Assembly (NCBI GenBank): GCA_038562555.1
Contig: JBCFBK010000005.1
Span: 62,001 to 126,000, forward strand
Origin: JBCFBK01 sp038562555
GTDB taxonomy: Bacteria; Bacteroidota; Bacteroidia; Bacteroidales; Prolixibacteraceae
Length of the DNA stretch: 64,000 nucleotides
Reading direction: 5' to 3'
Part shown: positions 23,874 through 31,765 of the stretch, piece after piece
How positions within the stretch are numbered: position 1 is the stretch's first letter
Layout: each line of letters starts with the position of its first letter
Notes under the pieces: generated by a model
The model's database searches: none
What the model saw: only the letters and a program-made list of their open reading frames with translations
Told to the model about the DNA's origin: nothing
Translations under genes and position numbers: made by a program

Positions 23874-24443
23874 TTAATCTTTTTGATAAAGCTGCTTGTA
23901 AAGGTAAATTACCCGGGTCCTTGCGCGTTTTAGCCTCATTTTTACAGCATCTTCACTGATCCGCAAGGTGGTTGCAATGTGTTTCCCCGATAAATTGTCC
24001 TGATACTTCATCAGTAATAAGGCTTTTTCCTCCGGATGGATCATTTCCATGATCTTCATCAGATTTTCATAGCTTAAATCCTGAAGATCGGTTTCCGACT
24101 CATCAATAATGTCAGGAATTTCATGTGCTGTATTCCAGTTCGGATAATGCAGTTTTTTCTTTAGCCGTAAGTAGTCGATCGAATAATTATAGGTAATCGC
24201 ATACAGCCAGGACGAAAAAGAAGCATTTCCCTTAAACCCGGGAAGCTTTTCGTAAGCTTTCGATAAAATATCATTGGCGAAATCTTCGGCCTGGTATCTG
24301 TTCTTTATAAAGCTGTGACATTTATCGATCACCTTGTGATAATACCGTTTATATAAAATTCCGTAAAGAGAGGCTTTATTTTCCCGGACAATCAGCCGGA
24401 TCAATTCTTCATCACTGGCATGTATAAATTCATCATCGTTCAT
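23874..24443 (-). CDS. ECF-type RNA polymerase sigma factor
   Basis: A 189-residue sigma-70-family factor with only regions 2 and 4. Region 2 includes YQAEDFANDILSKAYEKLPG and ASFSSWLYAITYNYSIDYLR; region 4 is the helix-turn-helix GKHIATTLRISEDAVKMRLK near the C-terminus. ATG 24443 (MNDDEFIHASDEELI) is preferred; the open frame to 24545 is not sigma-like. No anti-sigma gene is adjacent. It is divergent from the envelope lipoprotein/L,D-transpeptidase cluster, which makes that cluster a candidate target. Confidence 0.85.
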   Translation of the reverse strand: MNDDEFIHASDEELIRLIVRENKASLYGILYKRYYHKVIDKCHSFIKNRYQAEDFANDILSKAYEKLPGFKGNASFSSWLYAITYNYSIDYLRLKKKLHYPNWNTAHEIPDIIDESETDLQDLSYENLMKIMEMIHPEEKALLLMKYQDNLSGKHIATTLRISEDAVKMRLKRARTRVIYLYKQLYQKD

Positions 24444-24702
24444 ACCTGTTTTATTATTGAAAGCAAACTGTTTTTTATCTGTTAATTCTGTTATGCACGG
24501 AGGTCCTGCTCGTTCGGCTAAGCTGCGAATCGGTATCAGGATCATTCTCCGCTGTAAAAATCGCTATTTTTTTTTACCTGCTGCGTTACTTCAATAAAAT
24601 ATCCCGTCTAAATTGAGAAATTTCAACGATGAACGTTATTGGAAATGAAAATAATTATTCGATTGAAATAAGAAACCAAAAGTTAAATTTTACTAGTTGA
24701 AG

Positions 24703-25299
24703 ATGAAAAAAAGTTTGATGATTGTAGTGATGGCCCTGAGTGTTGCTGTCCTATTCAGTAGTTGCGGAAAAGTTCCGCAGGCAGAAATTGATGCTGCATT
24801 TGCTGCCCTGGATTCTGCAAAAATGGCTGGTGCCGATGTTTATCTTGCTGAAGATTTCACAGCTCTTCAGGATTCGATGAAAGCGATCACTGAAAATGTT
24901 GAGGCTCAGAAATCGAAATTTTTTGCCAATTACGGCGACATTAAAGAAAAATTAGCTCAGGTTACCGAACAGGCTGCTGCAACAGTAGGCAAGACGGAAG
25001 CCCGTAAAGAAGAAGTAAAGCAGGAAGTCGCTGCTCTTCAGGCAGAAGTTGCAACATTGCAGACACAGAACAACGAGCTTGTTGCCAAAGCACCTAAAGG
25101 CAAAGAAGGCAAAGCTGCTCTGGAAGCAATCAAGGCCGACATTGCCTTGATCGATACCACTGTTGGTGAAGCAAATACCCAGATTGCCGCCGGCGAGTTG
25201 ATGCCTGCGCTGGACAAAATGAAAGCTGCCAAGGAAAAAGCTGTGGCCATTAACACCGAGCTGAACGACGTGATTGCTAAATACACGGGCAAGAAATAA
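24703..25299 (+). CDS. Coiled-coil lipoprotein ending in Lys-Lys, candidate peptidoglycan-linked (Lpp-like)
   Basis: A 198-residue lipoprotein. The signal MKKSLMIVVMALSVAVLFSS is followed by the lipobox Cys and GK. The mature part is almost entirely helical, rich in Ala, Glu and Lys, with coiled-coil stretches (EARKEEVKQEVAALQAEVAT). It ends VIAKYTGKK, resembling the Lys-ended C-terminus of Braun lipoprotein. Residues about 30-95 (AALDSAKMAGADVYLAEDF and KSKFFANYGDIKEK) share a pattern with the N-terminal domain of the neighbouring L,D-transpeptidase. A strong terminator follows at 25329. ATG 24703 is used; a TTG at 24697 is less likely. The function as a peptidoglycan tether is inference. 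Confidence 0.75.
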   Translation: MKKSLMIVVMALSVAVLFSSCGKVPQAEIDAAFAALDSAKMAGADVYLAEDFTALQDSMKAITENVEAQKSKFFANYGDIKEKLAQVTEQAAATVGKTEARKEEVKQEVAALQAEVATLQTQNNELVAKAPKGKEGKAALEAIKADIALIDTTVGEANTQIAAGELMPALDKMKAAKEKAVAINTELNDVIAKYTGKK

Positions 25300-25328
25300 T
25301 TGGACGGAATATTTCAATAGATCAGATT

Positions 25329-25357
25329 TCCCCGGAGATTTTCTTCGGGGATTTTTT
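25329..25357 (+). terminator. Rho-independent terminator after the lipoprotein gene
   Basis: A 9-bp stem, TCCCCGGAG (25329-25337) with CTTCGGGGA (25343-25351), and T6. It would let the lipoprotein be made in excess of the downstream transpeptidases. Confidence 0.85.
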
Positions 25358-25403
25358 ATACTCATGTGAGGGGTCGGCGAACGGTCCCGGTATATTTTAA
25401 ATT

Positions 25404-26504
25404 ATGCGCAGGAAGAGACGTAAGCAGATTGTGTTGGCTGTTTGGGCAGGTGTGATTATATTGCTTACCGCAGGAGGGTTGTTGATCTGGCTGGCACCCG
25501 AGCCGCCGCAGGAAGAACTGATCGTTGCCCGGGAGGCACTGGCTGCCGCAAAGAAATCGGCGGCAGACATCTATGCCACGCCGTTGTACCTGGAAGCTCA
25601 GCAATTGTATGATTCGGCCATGGTTTCCTGGTCTGTCGAGAATTCGCGCTTTTTTCCCCTGCGCGACTTTAAAAAGATGACCGGCTTTATTCAGCAGGTT
25701 ACCAAAAAGGCAAATGAAGCTGAGCGTCAGGCTGTTCGGCAGTCATCCAATACCAATAAGCTGGTCAGTCAGGGCGTGGTGGATTTGAAGGCTAAAGTCA
25801 GCCTTTACGAACGGCGTTATAAACATATGCCTTTGCCATCGGGCGTGATCAGTGATCACAATGTAGGCAAAATGAAGTTATCGGAGGCACGCATTGCCTT
25901 AGAGAACAAAAGTTTCAAGGATGCCTATCAACATTTTTTGAAAGCAGATGAACTGATAAAACGGTCGAATGAAAAGGCCGAAAAGATGCTGATCAGTTGG
26001 TTTGACCAGTACCCGCAATGGAAGAAGCATGCGAGCCAGGCAATCAGTATGTCAAGGGGCGGAAGGAAAGTAATTCTGGTTGATAAATATGCCCATCGTT
26101 GCCTGGTTTATCAAAGTGGCAGGGTCATTAAACAGTTCGATGCCGAATTTGGAATCAACTGGATGGGACATAAGCGAAGGAGCGGAGATAAGGCTACACC
26201 GGAGGGAGTCTATAGGATTACGCAAAAAAAAGCGGGGGGCAGCACCAGATTTCACCGCGCACTCCTGCTTAATTATCCTAACGATGAAGACCGGAAGCGG
26301 TTTGCGCACGACAAAAAGAAAGGACTGATCGCATCTGGTGCCGGTATCGGCGGATTAATTGAGATTCATGGTATGGGGGGAAAGGGAGTCGATTGGACCG
26401 ATGGATGCGTGGCGCTGAGGAACAGCGATATGGATGCGCTTTACCGGCTCGTGGGCACTGGTACCCCGGTTGTCATTGTCGGTTCACTGAAACCATTAAA
26501 TTAG
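25404..26504 (+). CDS. L,D-transpeptidase (YkuD) with N-terminal helical domain shared with the lipoprotein
   Basis: A 366-residue envelope enzyme. There is an N-terminal anchor (IVLAVWAGVIILLTAGGLLIW), then a helical domain of about 180 residues (REALAAAKKSAADIYATPLY, NSRFFPLRDFKK) resembling the preceding lipoprotein. A YkuD domain follows from about residue 215 (RKVILVDKYAHRCLVYQSG). The catalytic block is IEIHGMGGKGVDWTDGCVAL, with the nucleophile Cys and TDGC in place of the common SHGC. Such enzymes make 3-3 cross-links or attach proteins to peptidoglycan. It is 104 bp downstream of the lipoprotein stop. Confidence 0.88.
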   Translation: MRRKRRKQIVLAVWAGVIILLTAGGLLIWLAPEPPQEELIVAREALAAAKKSAADIYATPLYLEAQQLYDSAMVSWSVENSRFFPLRDFKKMTGFIQQVTKKANEAERQAVRQSSNTNKLVSQGVVDLKAKVSLYERRYKHMPLPSGVISDHNVGKMKLSEARIALENKSFKDAYQHFLKADELIKRSNEKAEKMLISWFDQYPQWKKHASQAISMSRGGRKVILVDKYAHRCLVYQSGRVIKQFDAEFGINWMGHKRRSGDKATPEGVYRITQKKAGGSTRFHRALLLNYPNDEDRKRFAHDKKKGLIASGAGIGGLIEIHGMGGKGVDWTDGCVALRNSDMDALYRLVGTGTPVVIVGSLKPLN

Positions 26505-26622
26505 ACACAAGTTGGAAGATAAGACACAAGGCCTGGAAAACGGAACAAGGAGACCGGACACCGGCGGAATTTTATTTAGGTTCGTCTTCCCTTCTCCTGT
26601 TTCCGTTTTCCGGTTTCCTTTT
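26503..26622. repeat. Heptad-phased inverted intergenic element (locus E)
   Basis: GGA recurs in exact 7-bp phase at 26514, 26535, 26542, 26549 and 26556 (GGAAAAC, GGAACAA, GGAGACC, GGACACC). The other arm has TCC at 26588, 26595, 26602, 26609 and 26616 (TCCCTTC, TCCTGTT, TCCGTTT, TCCGGTT), again in 7-bp phase and in inverse orientation. AGACACAAG words lie at 26503 and 26522. Confidence 0.8.
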
Positions 26623-26648
26623 AACTTTAACAATTTAGCAATTTCATA

Positions 26649-27323
26649 ATGAATAAAGAGGAGTGGGGAAGCAGGTTGTATCGTGCAGGTTTGGTTGTTG
26701 CCGGTCTGCTTGCTTTTATTTTTTGGATCTTTGGAGCCGTACCTTTATTGAAGAACGCGGGGTTTCTGATTACGGTGAACAATCATCGGATTGAAGAGAC
26801 TGCCGGTGCAGGCTTGCCTTCTGTGAAGTCGCTGAAAGCGGATATAGCAAGCCTGAAGAGAAAGCTGGAGCGCCTGACACCGGGGGGCGCTTACCTGGTG
26901 GTGAATACCTCCGACAATACGTTCTTTTTATATAAGGGAGGGAAGCAGATACGGGAAGGTGTCTGTTCGACAGGGAGTTACATTAAGCTGGAGGTGAACG
27001 ACGAAAAGAACTGGGTTTTTCAAACGCCAAAAGGTGTTTTTTCCATTCGTGGTAAAATTGTATCACCTGTCTGGCGAAAACCAGACTGGGCATTCATTGA
27101 AGAAGGCCTGCCTGTACCTTCGGCTAATCACCCTTCGCGTTACGAACGTGGCGTGTTAGGCGATTATGCCCTGAGCCTGGGAGATGGCTATTTAATTCAT
27201 GGAACATTGTACAAACGTTTCCTGGGGCAGCCTGTTACGCACGGATGCATTCGCATGAACGACGAGGACCTGGAAGACACCTATAAGACATTACCAATCG
27301 GTGCAAAAGTATTTATTTATTGA
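26649..27323 (+). CDS. L,D-transpeptidase (YkuD), second copy
   Basis: A 224-residue membrane-anchored enzyme: N-terminal helix (AGLVVAGLLAFIFWIFGAVP), a short linker with a helical segment (SVKSLKADIASLKRKLERL), then a YkuD domain. Catalytic motifs are YLIHGTLYKRFLG and PVTHGCIRMNDEDLE, with the nucleophile Cys in the classical HGC form. It differs from the upstream enzyme in lacking the long helical domain. Downstream by 51 bp is the unknown membrane-anchored gene, so these form one envelope cluster. Confidence 0.9.
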   Translation: MNKEEWGSRLYRAGLVVAGLLAFIFWIFGAVPLLKNAGFLITVNNHRIEETAGAGLPSVKSLKADIASLKRKLERLTPGGAYLVVNTSDNTFFLYKGGKQIREGVCSTGSYIKLEVNDEKNWVFQTPKGVFSIRGKIVSPVWRKPDWAFIEEGLPVPSANHPSRYERGVLGDYALSLGDGYLIHGTLYKRFLGQPVTHGCIRMNDEDLEDTYKTLPIGAKVFIY

Positions 27324-27374
27324 TACTTTTTGCAAATATCTTGGATTCAGCGTTACATACACGATCTGCTTAAA

Positions 27375-28178
27375 ATGAATACAGAGAATCAAAAAAAAAT
27401 ACCGGCGTTACCACCGCGTTTTCGTCGTTTTTTTGTCGCGGGTGTGATTATTTTAGCTGTTATTGCGTTGCAGTACACGTTTCTCTCCGTAAGCGCCGTG
27501 CGCAAACGGATGAAAGCAATAAACAGCGAGATAGATGTTAAACTGCTAACCCCCGCAGATGTCGGAAAAGACACAGCCTGGCTTCGTCTCTATAAAGAGA
27601 AGGATTGGCTGGAAACGCGTTTTCAGATCGCCCGCACTGATTCAATCAGTTTGTCGGTTAACCTGTCCGACAGTACCATGCAGATTGAATTGAAAGGTGT
27701 CGTGCTAAAAAAAACGAAAATACTTGATTTTGAGGTTGACCGTTTTCTATATCGCCTTACGCCGGGAGCCTATCATCACCTTTTAGGTAAGCAGGCCCGC
27801 GCCGATACCGTTATTGCTTCTATTCCCAGACAACCGCTTATCATTAAGAAAGCGCCAAAAGATACGACCGAGGTTGAAGACGGAACAGCAACGATCGATA
27901 CTACAAAACTTGAAATCGTTCACTGGGTATTAAACCTGGATAATCAGATGGTCGTAAAAATCGAAGGAGTTGATCCTGGAGTAAGATCAGACTGGTGGGC
28001 AGGACATCGGTTTTGGATGTTTCAAAATTTGAAACAAACAGCAAAAGATTTGAGCAGGACAGTCTTGTTTAAAATGCCCGAATATCAACCGGAGATCCGG
28101 CTCATCATTCCTGAAGCTGATGCGAAGGCGTTATACAGGGCCCTACCGGTCAAACCCCTGGTCTGTATAAGACTTTAG
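27375..28178 (+). CDS. Membrane-anchored extracytoplasmic protein of unknown function in the L,D-transpeptidase cluster
   Basis: A 267-residue protein with a single N-terminal helix (FFVAGVIILAVIALQYTFL) preceded by a basic stretch, so most of it faces the periplasm. The body has beta-type segments (SISLSVNLSDSTMQIELKGV, LEIVHWVLNLDNQMVVKIEG) and no cysteines or catalytic motif I recognise. The ATG at 27375 puts the anchor at the N-terminus; an upstream TTG at 27330 is unlikely. Its position after two L,D-transpeptidases suggests a partner or regulator of cross-linking. Confidence 0.6.
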   Translation: MNTENQKKIPALPPRFRRFFVAGVIILAVIALQYTFLSVSAVRKRMKAINSEIDVKLLTPADVGKDTAWLRLYKEKDWLETRFQIARTDSISLSVNLSDSTMQIELKGVVLKKTKILDFEVDRFLYRLTPGAYHHLLGKQARADTVIASIPRQPLIIKKAPKDTTEVEDGTATIDTTKLEIVHWVLNLDNQMVVKIEGVDPGVRSDWWAGHRFWMFQNLKQTAKDLSRTVLFKMPEYQPEIRLIIPEADAKALYRALPVKPLVCIRL

Positions 28179-28192
28179 CGCAGAAGTTGTTT

Positions 28193-28285
28193 TTACATCA
28201 GGTAGATCAGGATCAGTACCAGGATCAGACCTACAGTGAAAGCGATCGTGTCGGCCTGGTTTTGGGATTTTTCAGTTTTTCGCAT
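28193..28285 (-). CDS. 30-residue single-helix membrane protein (small ORF)
   Basis: ATG at 28285 to TAA at 28193 encodes a 30-residue peptide: a charged N-terminus (MRKTEKSQNQADT) and one hydrophobic helix (FTVGLILVLILIYLM). A possible promoter lies upstream on the minus strand (TTG, complement of 28349-28351; 19 bp; TTACTTTT, complement of 28322-28329). The composition is that of a small membrane protein. It is convergent with the preceding gene. Translation is not proven. Confidence 0.45.
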   Translation of the reverse strand: MRKTEKSQNQADTIAFTVGLILVLILIYLM

Positions 28286-28375
28286 AAGTCTGGGTTTTTT
28301 ATTTAGACGAATGTCCATTTTAAAAGTAACGTATTTTTCGATCTGCGGCAATTCGAAAACATCTGAGAAAGGCGT

Positions 28376-28744
28376 ATGAAAGGTTTACTGACCATTGGCT
28401 TGCTTATTTTATCCAACACGTTCATGATCATTGCCTGGTACGGGCATTTGAAGTTCGGGGAGATCAAAGGGCTCCACAAACTGGGCCTGGTTTCGATTGT
28501 ACTCATAAGCTGGGGAGTCGCGCTTTTCGAGTATTTTTTCCAGGTTCCTGCCAATCGTATCGGTTACAGGGAGAACGGAGGCCCGTTTTCCCTGATCCAG
28601 TTAAAGGTGATCCAGGAAGTCGTCACCTTGCTTGTCTTTATGGTTTTTACCCTGCTTGTTTTCCGCAATGAATCGTTCCGGTGGAACCATCTGCTAAGTT
28701 TTGTCTTTCTTGTACTTGCCGTATATTTTGTTTTTAAGCGATAA
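28376..28744 (+). CDS. DUF486 family membrane protein
   Basis: A 122-residue protein with four hydrophobic helices. It carries DUF486 signatures: SNTFMIIAWYGHLKF near the start, ISWGVALFEYFFQVPANRIG in the middle and QLKVIQEVVTLLVFMVFTL later. The family resembles a half-size DMT transporter; its substrate is unknown. Transcription is divergent from the 30-residue ORF. Confidence 0.88.
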   Translation: MKGLLTIGLLILSNTFMIIAWYGHLKFGEIKGLHKLGLVSIVLISWGVALFEYFFQVPANRIGYRENGGPFSLIQLKVIQEVVTLLVFMVFTLLVFRNESFRWNHLLSFVFLVLAVYFVFKR

Positions 28745-28763
28745 GATCGTTTCACGAATTCAC

Positions 28764-28771
28764 TACATTTG
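28764..28771 (+). promoter_or_regulatory. -7 box (TACATTTG) upstream of the AlkD-like gene
   Basis: TACATTTG is an exact match to TAnnTTTG, 37 bp before the ATG at 28809. Confidence 0.55.
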
Positions 28772-28808
28772 CAGTCCCGGTATCACAAACCGAGGTTAAC
28801 TGAAGGAT

Positions 28809-29510
28809 ATGGATATTTTGCTGGATAATCCCGAAACCGATCGCACGTTCCAGGAGCTGCTGACCAGAATACGCCGTTTAAAAAACGGTGAAACTGTAGC
28901 CCAAATGAAAGCCATGGGGGTCAGGTACCGCATCAACTGGGGCGCATCGATCGTTTCCTTGCGCGGACTGGCGGGACAATACGATAGAAACCACCTGCTG
29001 GCGCTGAAACTCTGGAATAAGCAATGGCGCGAGACCATGATCCTGGCAACCCTGTTCGAAGATCCCGCCCTGCTCACCGAAGAACAGATGGACTACTGGA
29101 CAAAAAGCTTCGAAACTGCGGAAATGGCCGAACAGGCAGTGGCTAACCTGTTTGTGCATTCAAAATTTGCTTTCGCAAAAGCATTTGAGTATTGCTGCGG
29201 AAAAAAGCATTGGGTGCGGTATACTGGTATCCTGCTGATGGGCAGGCTCGCCGTGACCGATAAAAATGCCATCGATGAAATGTTCGGGGGATTCTTTGAA
29301 GTGATTTATCCGCTCATGAAAGATCCTGCCCTGTCTTCTGCCTTACACCGGTCCGTGATCCTTCTGGGAAACCGAAACGAGAACCTCCGGAACCAAAGTA
29401 TCCGGTTTTTGGAATCGGTTAAAGAGCAAAATGAAGACCGGCCAAAACAGTTGGCGGATATTATACTGGTGGATTTGCGTGAAATGGATGAAGACGAGGT
29501 GCCCTCTTAA
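28809..29510 (+). CDS. DNA alkylation repair (AlkD-like HEAT-repeat) protein
   Basis: A 233-residue all-helical protein matching the AlkD/DNA_alkylation fold: GVRYRINWGASIVSLRGLAG, then LALKLWNKQWRETMILATLF, and further repeats (AFEYCCGKKHWVRYTGILLM). AlkD glycosylases excise alkylated bases using a HEAT-like concave surface. Residues of the catalytic Trp/Asp pair cannot be assigned with certainty, so it may be a non-catalytic relative. Monocistronic, with its own promoter box. Confidence 0.75.
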   Translation: MDILLDNPETDRTFQELLTRIRRLKNGETVAQMKAMGVRYRINWGASIVSLRGLAGQYDRNHLLALKLWNKQWRETMILATLFEDPALLTEEQMDYWTKSFETAEMAEQAVANLFVHSKFAFAKAFEYCCGKKHWVRYTGILLMGRLAVTDKNAIDEMFGGFFEVIYPLMKDPALSSALHRSVILLGNRNENLRNQSIRFLESVKEQNEDRPKQLADIILVDLREMDEDEVPS

Positions 29511-29619
29511 TCTTCTACCGACTCCGGTATTGCCTGTTTAAGCCATCCGAAATACTGTAAAATAAGGCTCATTTGCTTTTTTTTAATCGTATTGTTTCCG
29601 AAATATCAAAAAAAGATGA

Positions 29620-29627
29620 TAGATTTG
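29620..29627 (+). promoter_or_regulatory. -7 box (TAGATTTG) upstream of the first HGSNAT-like gene
   Basis: TAGATTTG lies 69 bp before the ATG at 29697; the rest of the 186-bp gap is AT-rich with no other signal seen. Confidence 0.45.
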
Positions 29628-29696
29628 GTCGTTGAAAATTAACGTCTTAACGTCTGGATGGCATGAATTCAGCGCTAAACGAAATAAACGGCATTT

Positions 29697-30824
29697 ATGA
29701 TACCAAAAACAAATGAACGGCTTGTATCACTCGATGTGTTACGTGGTTTTGATATGTTCTGGATTATTGGCGGAGGAAGCCTGATCCTCGCACTCGCTGC
29801 TGCAACGGAATGGGGCTGGCTGCAGGTAATCGCGGAGCAAATGCACCATGTGAAATGGGAAGGCTTTCATTTTGAAGATCTTATTTTCCCTTTGTTCATG
29901 TTCATTTCGGGTGTTGCTATCCCGTATGCCATTACTTCCAAAGCAGAGAAGGGCATTAACAGGAAGGATCTTCTCAAAACAATCATAAAAAGGGGACTGA
30001 TTCTGGTCCTGCTGGGTATCCTTTATAACGGTATGCTGCAGAACCGGGAGCTGACGCAAAATGGACTTGCTGATGTCCGTTTTGCCAGTGTGCTGGGACA
30101 AATCGGGCTTGGATATTTGTTCGCGGCAACTATCGTCTTATACACCAAAACCCTGAAATGGCAGATCATTTGGCTGGCGGGCATTTTGGCAGGCATTGCG
30201 GTCTTACAGCTTGCCGTTCCTGTTCCCGGTTATGGTGCCGGGCTGCTGGACCCTGTGGGCGGGATCAATGCCTGGATCGACCGGATGTTGTTACCCGGCC
30301 GCTTGCACGGAAAAACATTCGATCCCGAAGGCATGTTATGTATCGTTTCAGCCGTTTCAGTAACCCTGATGGGAGCGATAGCCGGACACATCCTCCGCGA
30401 TGGAAAGCCGGCTTCGGGGCGTAAGTCCGGTACGCTTTTAATTACCGGAACTGCGCTCATCGGCGTGGCCCTGTTGCTTTCACCGGTTTATCCGATCATC
30501 AAGTCGGCCTGGACCGTTCCGTTCAACCTGCTCACAGCCGGGATCAGCTTTGTGTTGTTGTCGTTGTTTTACTATACGATCGACGTAAAAAAATGGACCG
30601 GCGGGGTCGTTTCCTGGAAAATAACCTTTTTCAAGGTGATCGGCATGAATTCGATTACGATCTATCTGGCTACCCGGATCATCGGTTTTGGGGCGATCGC
30701 CGGTTTCTTCGTGGGTTGGCTTGCCGGCCCGCTGGGTGAATGGGTCATCATCCTGGGCGCGATTGTCCTTGAATGGCTCCTGTTGTATTACCTGTACCGG
30801 AATAAGATCTTCCTCCGGGTCTGA
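29697..30824 (+). CDS. HGSNAT/DUF5009-family membrane acyltransferase (copy 1)
   Basis: A 375-residue polytopic protein with about ten helices. The N-terminal block SLDVLRGFDMFWIIGGGSL and then FHFEDLIFPLFMFISGVAIP are diagnostic of the heparan-alpha-glucosaminide N-acetyltransferase-like (NagX/DUF5009) family. An early His (MHHVKWEGFHFED) is kept. Relatives acetylate amino sugars across the membrane using acetyl-CoA. It is paralogous to the gene at 43440, with matching N-terminal motifs. It stands alone, convergent with moaC-moaB. Confidence 0.85.
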   Translation: MIPKTNERLVSLDVLRGFDMFWIIGGGSLILALAAATEWGWLQVIAEQMHHVKWEGFHFEDLIFPLFMFISGVAIPYAITSKAEKGINRKDLLKTIIKRGLILVLLGILYNGMLQNRELTQNGLADVRFASVLGQIGLGYLFAATIVLYTKTLKWQIIWLAGILAGIAVLQLAVPVPGYGAGLLDPVGGINAWIDRMLLPGRLHGKTFDPEGMLCIVSAVSVTLMGAIAGHILRDGKPASGRKSGTLLITGTALIGVALLLSPVYPIIKSAWTVPFNLLTAGISFVLLSLFYYTIDVKKWTGGVVSWKITFFKVIGMNSITIYLATRIIGFGAIAGFFVGWLAGPLGEWVIILGAIVLEWLLLYYLYRNKIFLRV

Positions 30825-30836
30825 TTTCATCGGGTG

Positions 30837-31745
30837 TTAGGGGTGCTTACCTCCGCGGATCATTTTAAACAGATGCAGGACCCCCGGAAAGATGGCGTCC
30901 ATCGATTCGGATGCTCCGCTGGTTGACCCGGGTAGGGCAAGCACAAGCGTTTCTCCGATTAATCCTGCCACCGAACGGGAGAGCATCGAATACGGGGTGC
31001 GCAGTTGTCCGTAGGCCCTGATGGCCTCTTCAATGCCGGGAATCCGGCGTTCCAGGATCGTGATGAGCGCTTCCGGGGTCACATCGCGGGGCGATAGACC
31101 GGTACCGCCGGTGATGATCACCAGGTTAAGCCCCTGGTTGCTGTAATCCAGTACCGTTTTTTGGATCAGTTCGGCCTCGTCGGGAATAATCAGGTAATGA
31201 TTAACCGTTACACCGGCGGCGTTCAGCTTTTCGATGATCACCCTGCCTGAACGGTCTTCCTTTTTTCCGGCGCTGATCGTATCGGAACAGACAATGACGG
31301 CCGCATGGAAATCTTCCCGGGCCTCTTTCAATTGGCTCTTGCCGCCTTTTTTTTCAATCATGCCGATCTTTTCGATGGTAATATTCGGGTCGATGGGTTT
31401 GAGCATGTCATAGATGGTCAGCGCCACCACCGAGGCTGCATGCATGGCTTCTACTTCCACCCCTGTTTTATAGACGGTGTGGATCTCCGCTTCAATGGCA
31501 ATCTCCAGTCCGTTCAACGCAAAACGGATATCCGTATATTCAACAGGCAGCGGATGGCAATCGGGAATCATATCGGCGGTACGCTTGGCAGCGAAAAGTC
31601 CGGCTGTGCGCGACACTGAAAGTACGTCACCTTTCGGGACGCGGTGCTCTTCAATGGCACGCATGGTTTCTTCAAGACTGACTTTAACGGTTGCGCGGGC
31701 GATAGCCGTGCGAAGCGTACTGTTTTTGGGTGTAATGTTTACCAT
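30837..31745 (-). CDS. Bifunctional MoaC-MoaB fusion, molybdopterin biosynthesis
   Basis: A 302-residue two-domain cytosolic protein. Residues 1-140 are MoaC (cyclic pyranopterin monophosphate synthase): DCHPLPVEYTDIRFAL, VEVEAMHAASVVALTIYDML and EKKGGKS. Residues about 148-300 are MoaB/MogA (molybdopterin adenylyltransferase): AAVIVCSDTISAGKKEDRSG, LVIITGGTGLSPRDVTPEAL and LVLALPGSTSGASESMDAIF. It is the last gene of the Mo island, 20 bp after moaE. Fusions of this kind are known in Bacteroidota. Confidence 0.93.
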   Translation of the reverse strand: MVNITPKNSTLRTAIARATVKVSLEETMRAIEEHRVPKGDVLSVSRTAGLFAAKRTADMIPDCHPLPVEYTDIRFALNGLEIAIEAEIHTVYKTGVEVEAMHAASVVALTIYDMLKPIDPNITIEKIGMIEKKGGKSQLKEAREDFHAAVIVCSDTISAGKKEDRSGRVIIEKLNAAGVTVNHYLIIPDEAELIQKTVLDYSNQGLNLVIITGGTGLSPRDVTPEALITILERRIPGIEEAIRAYGQLRTPYSMLSRSVAGLIGETLVLALPGSTSGASESMDAIFPGVLHLFKMIRGGKHP

Positions 31746-31765
31746 GTTTTGTATCGGTTGCTTGT

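Noticed and set aside
26503..26622. CRISPR array
   Set aside because: The repeat units are 7 bp without spacers and no cas gene is present; the structure is a heptad-phased element.
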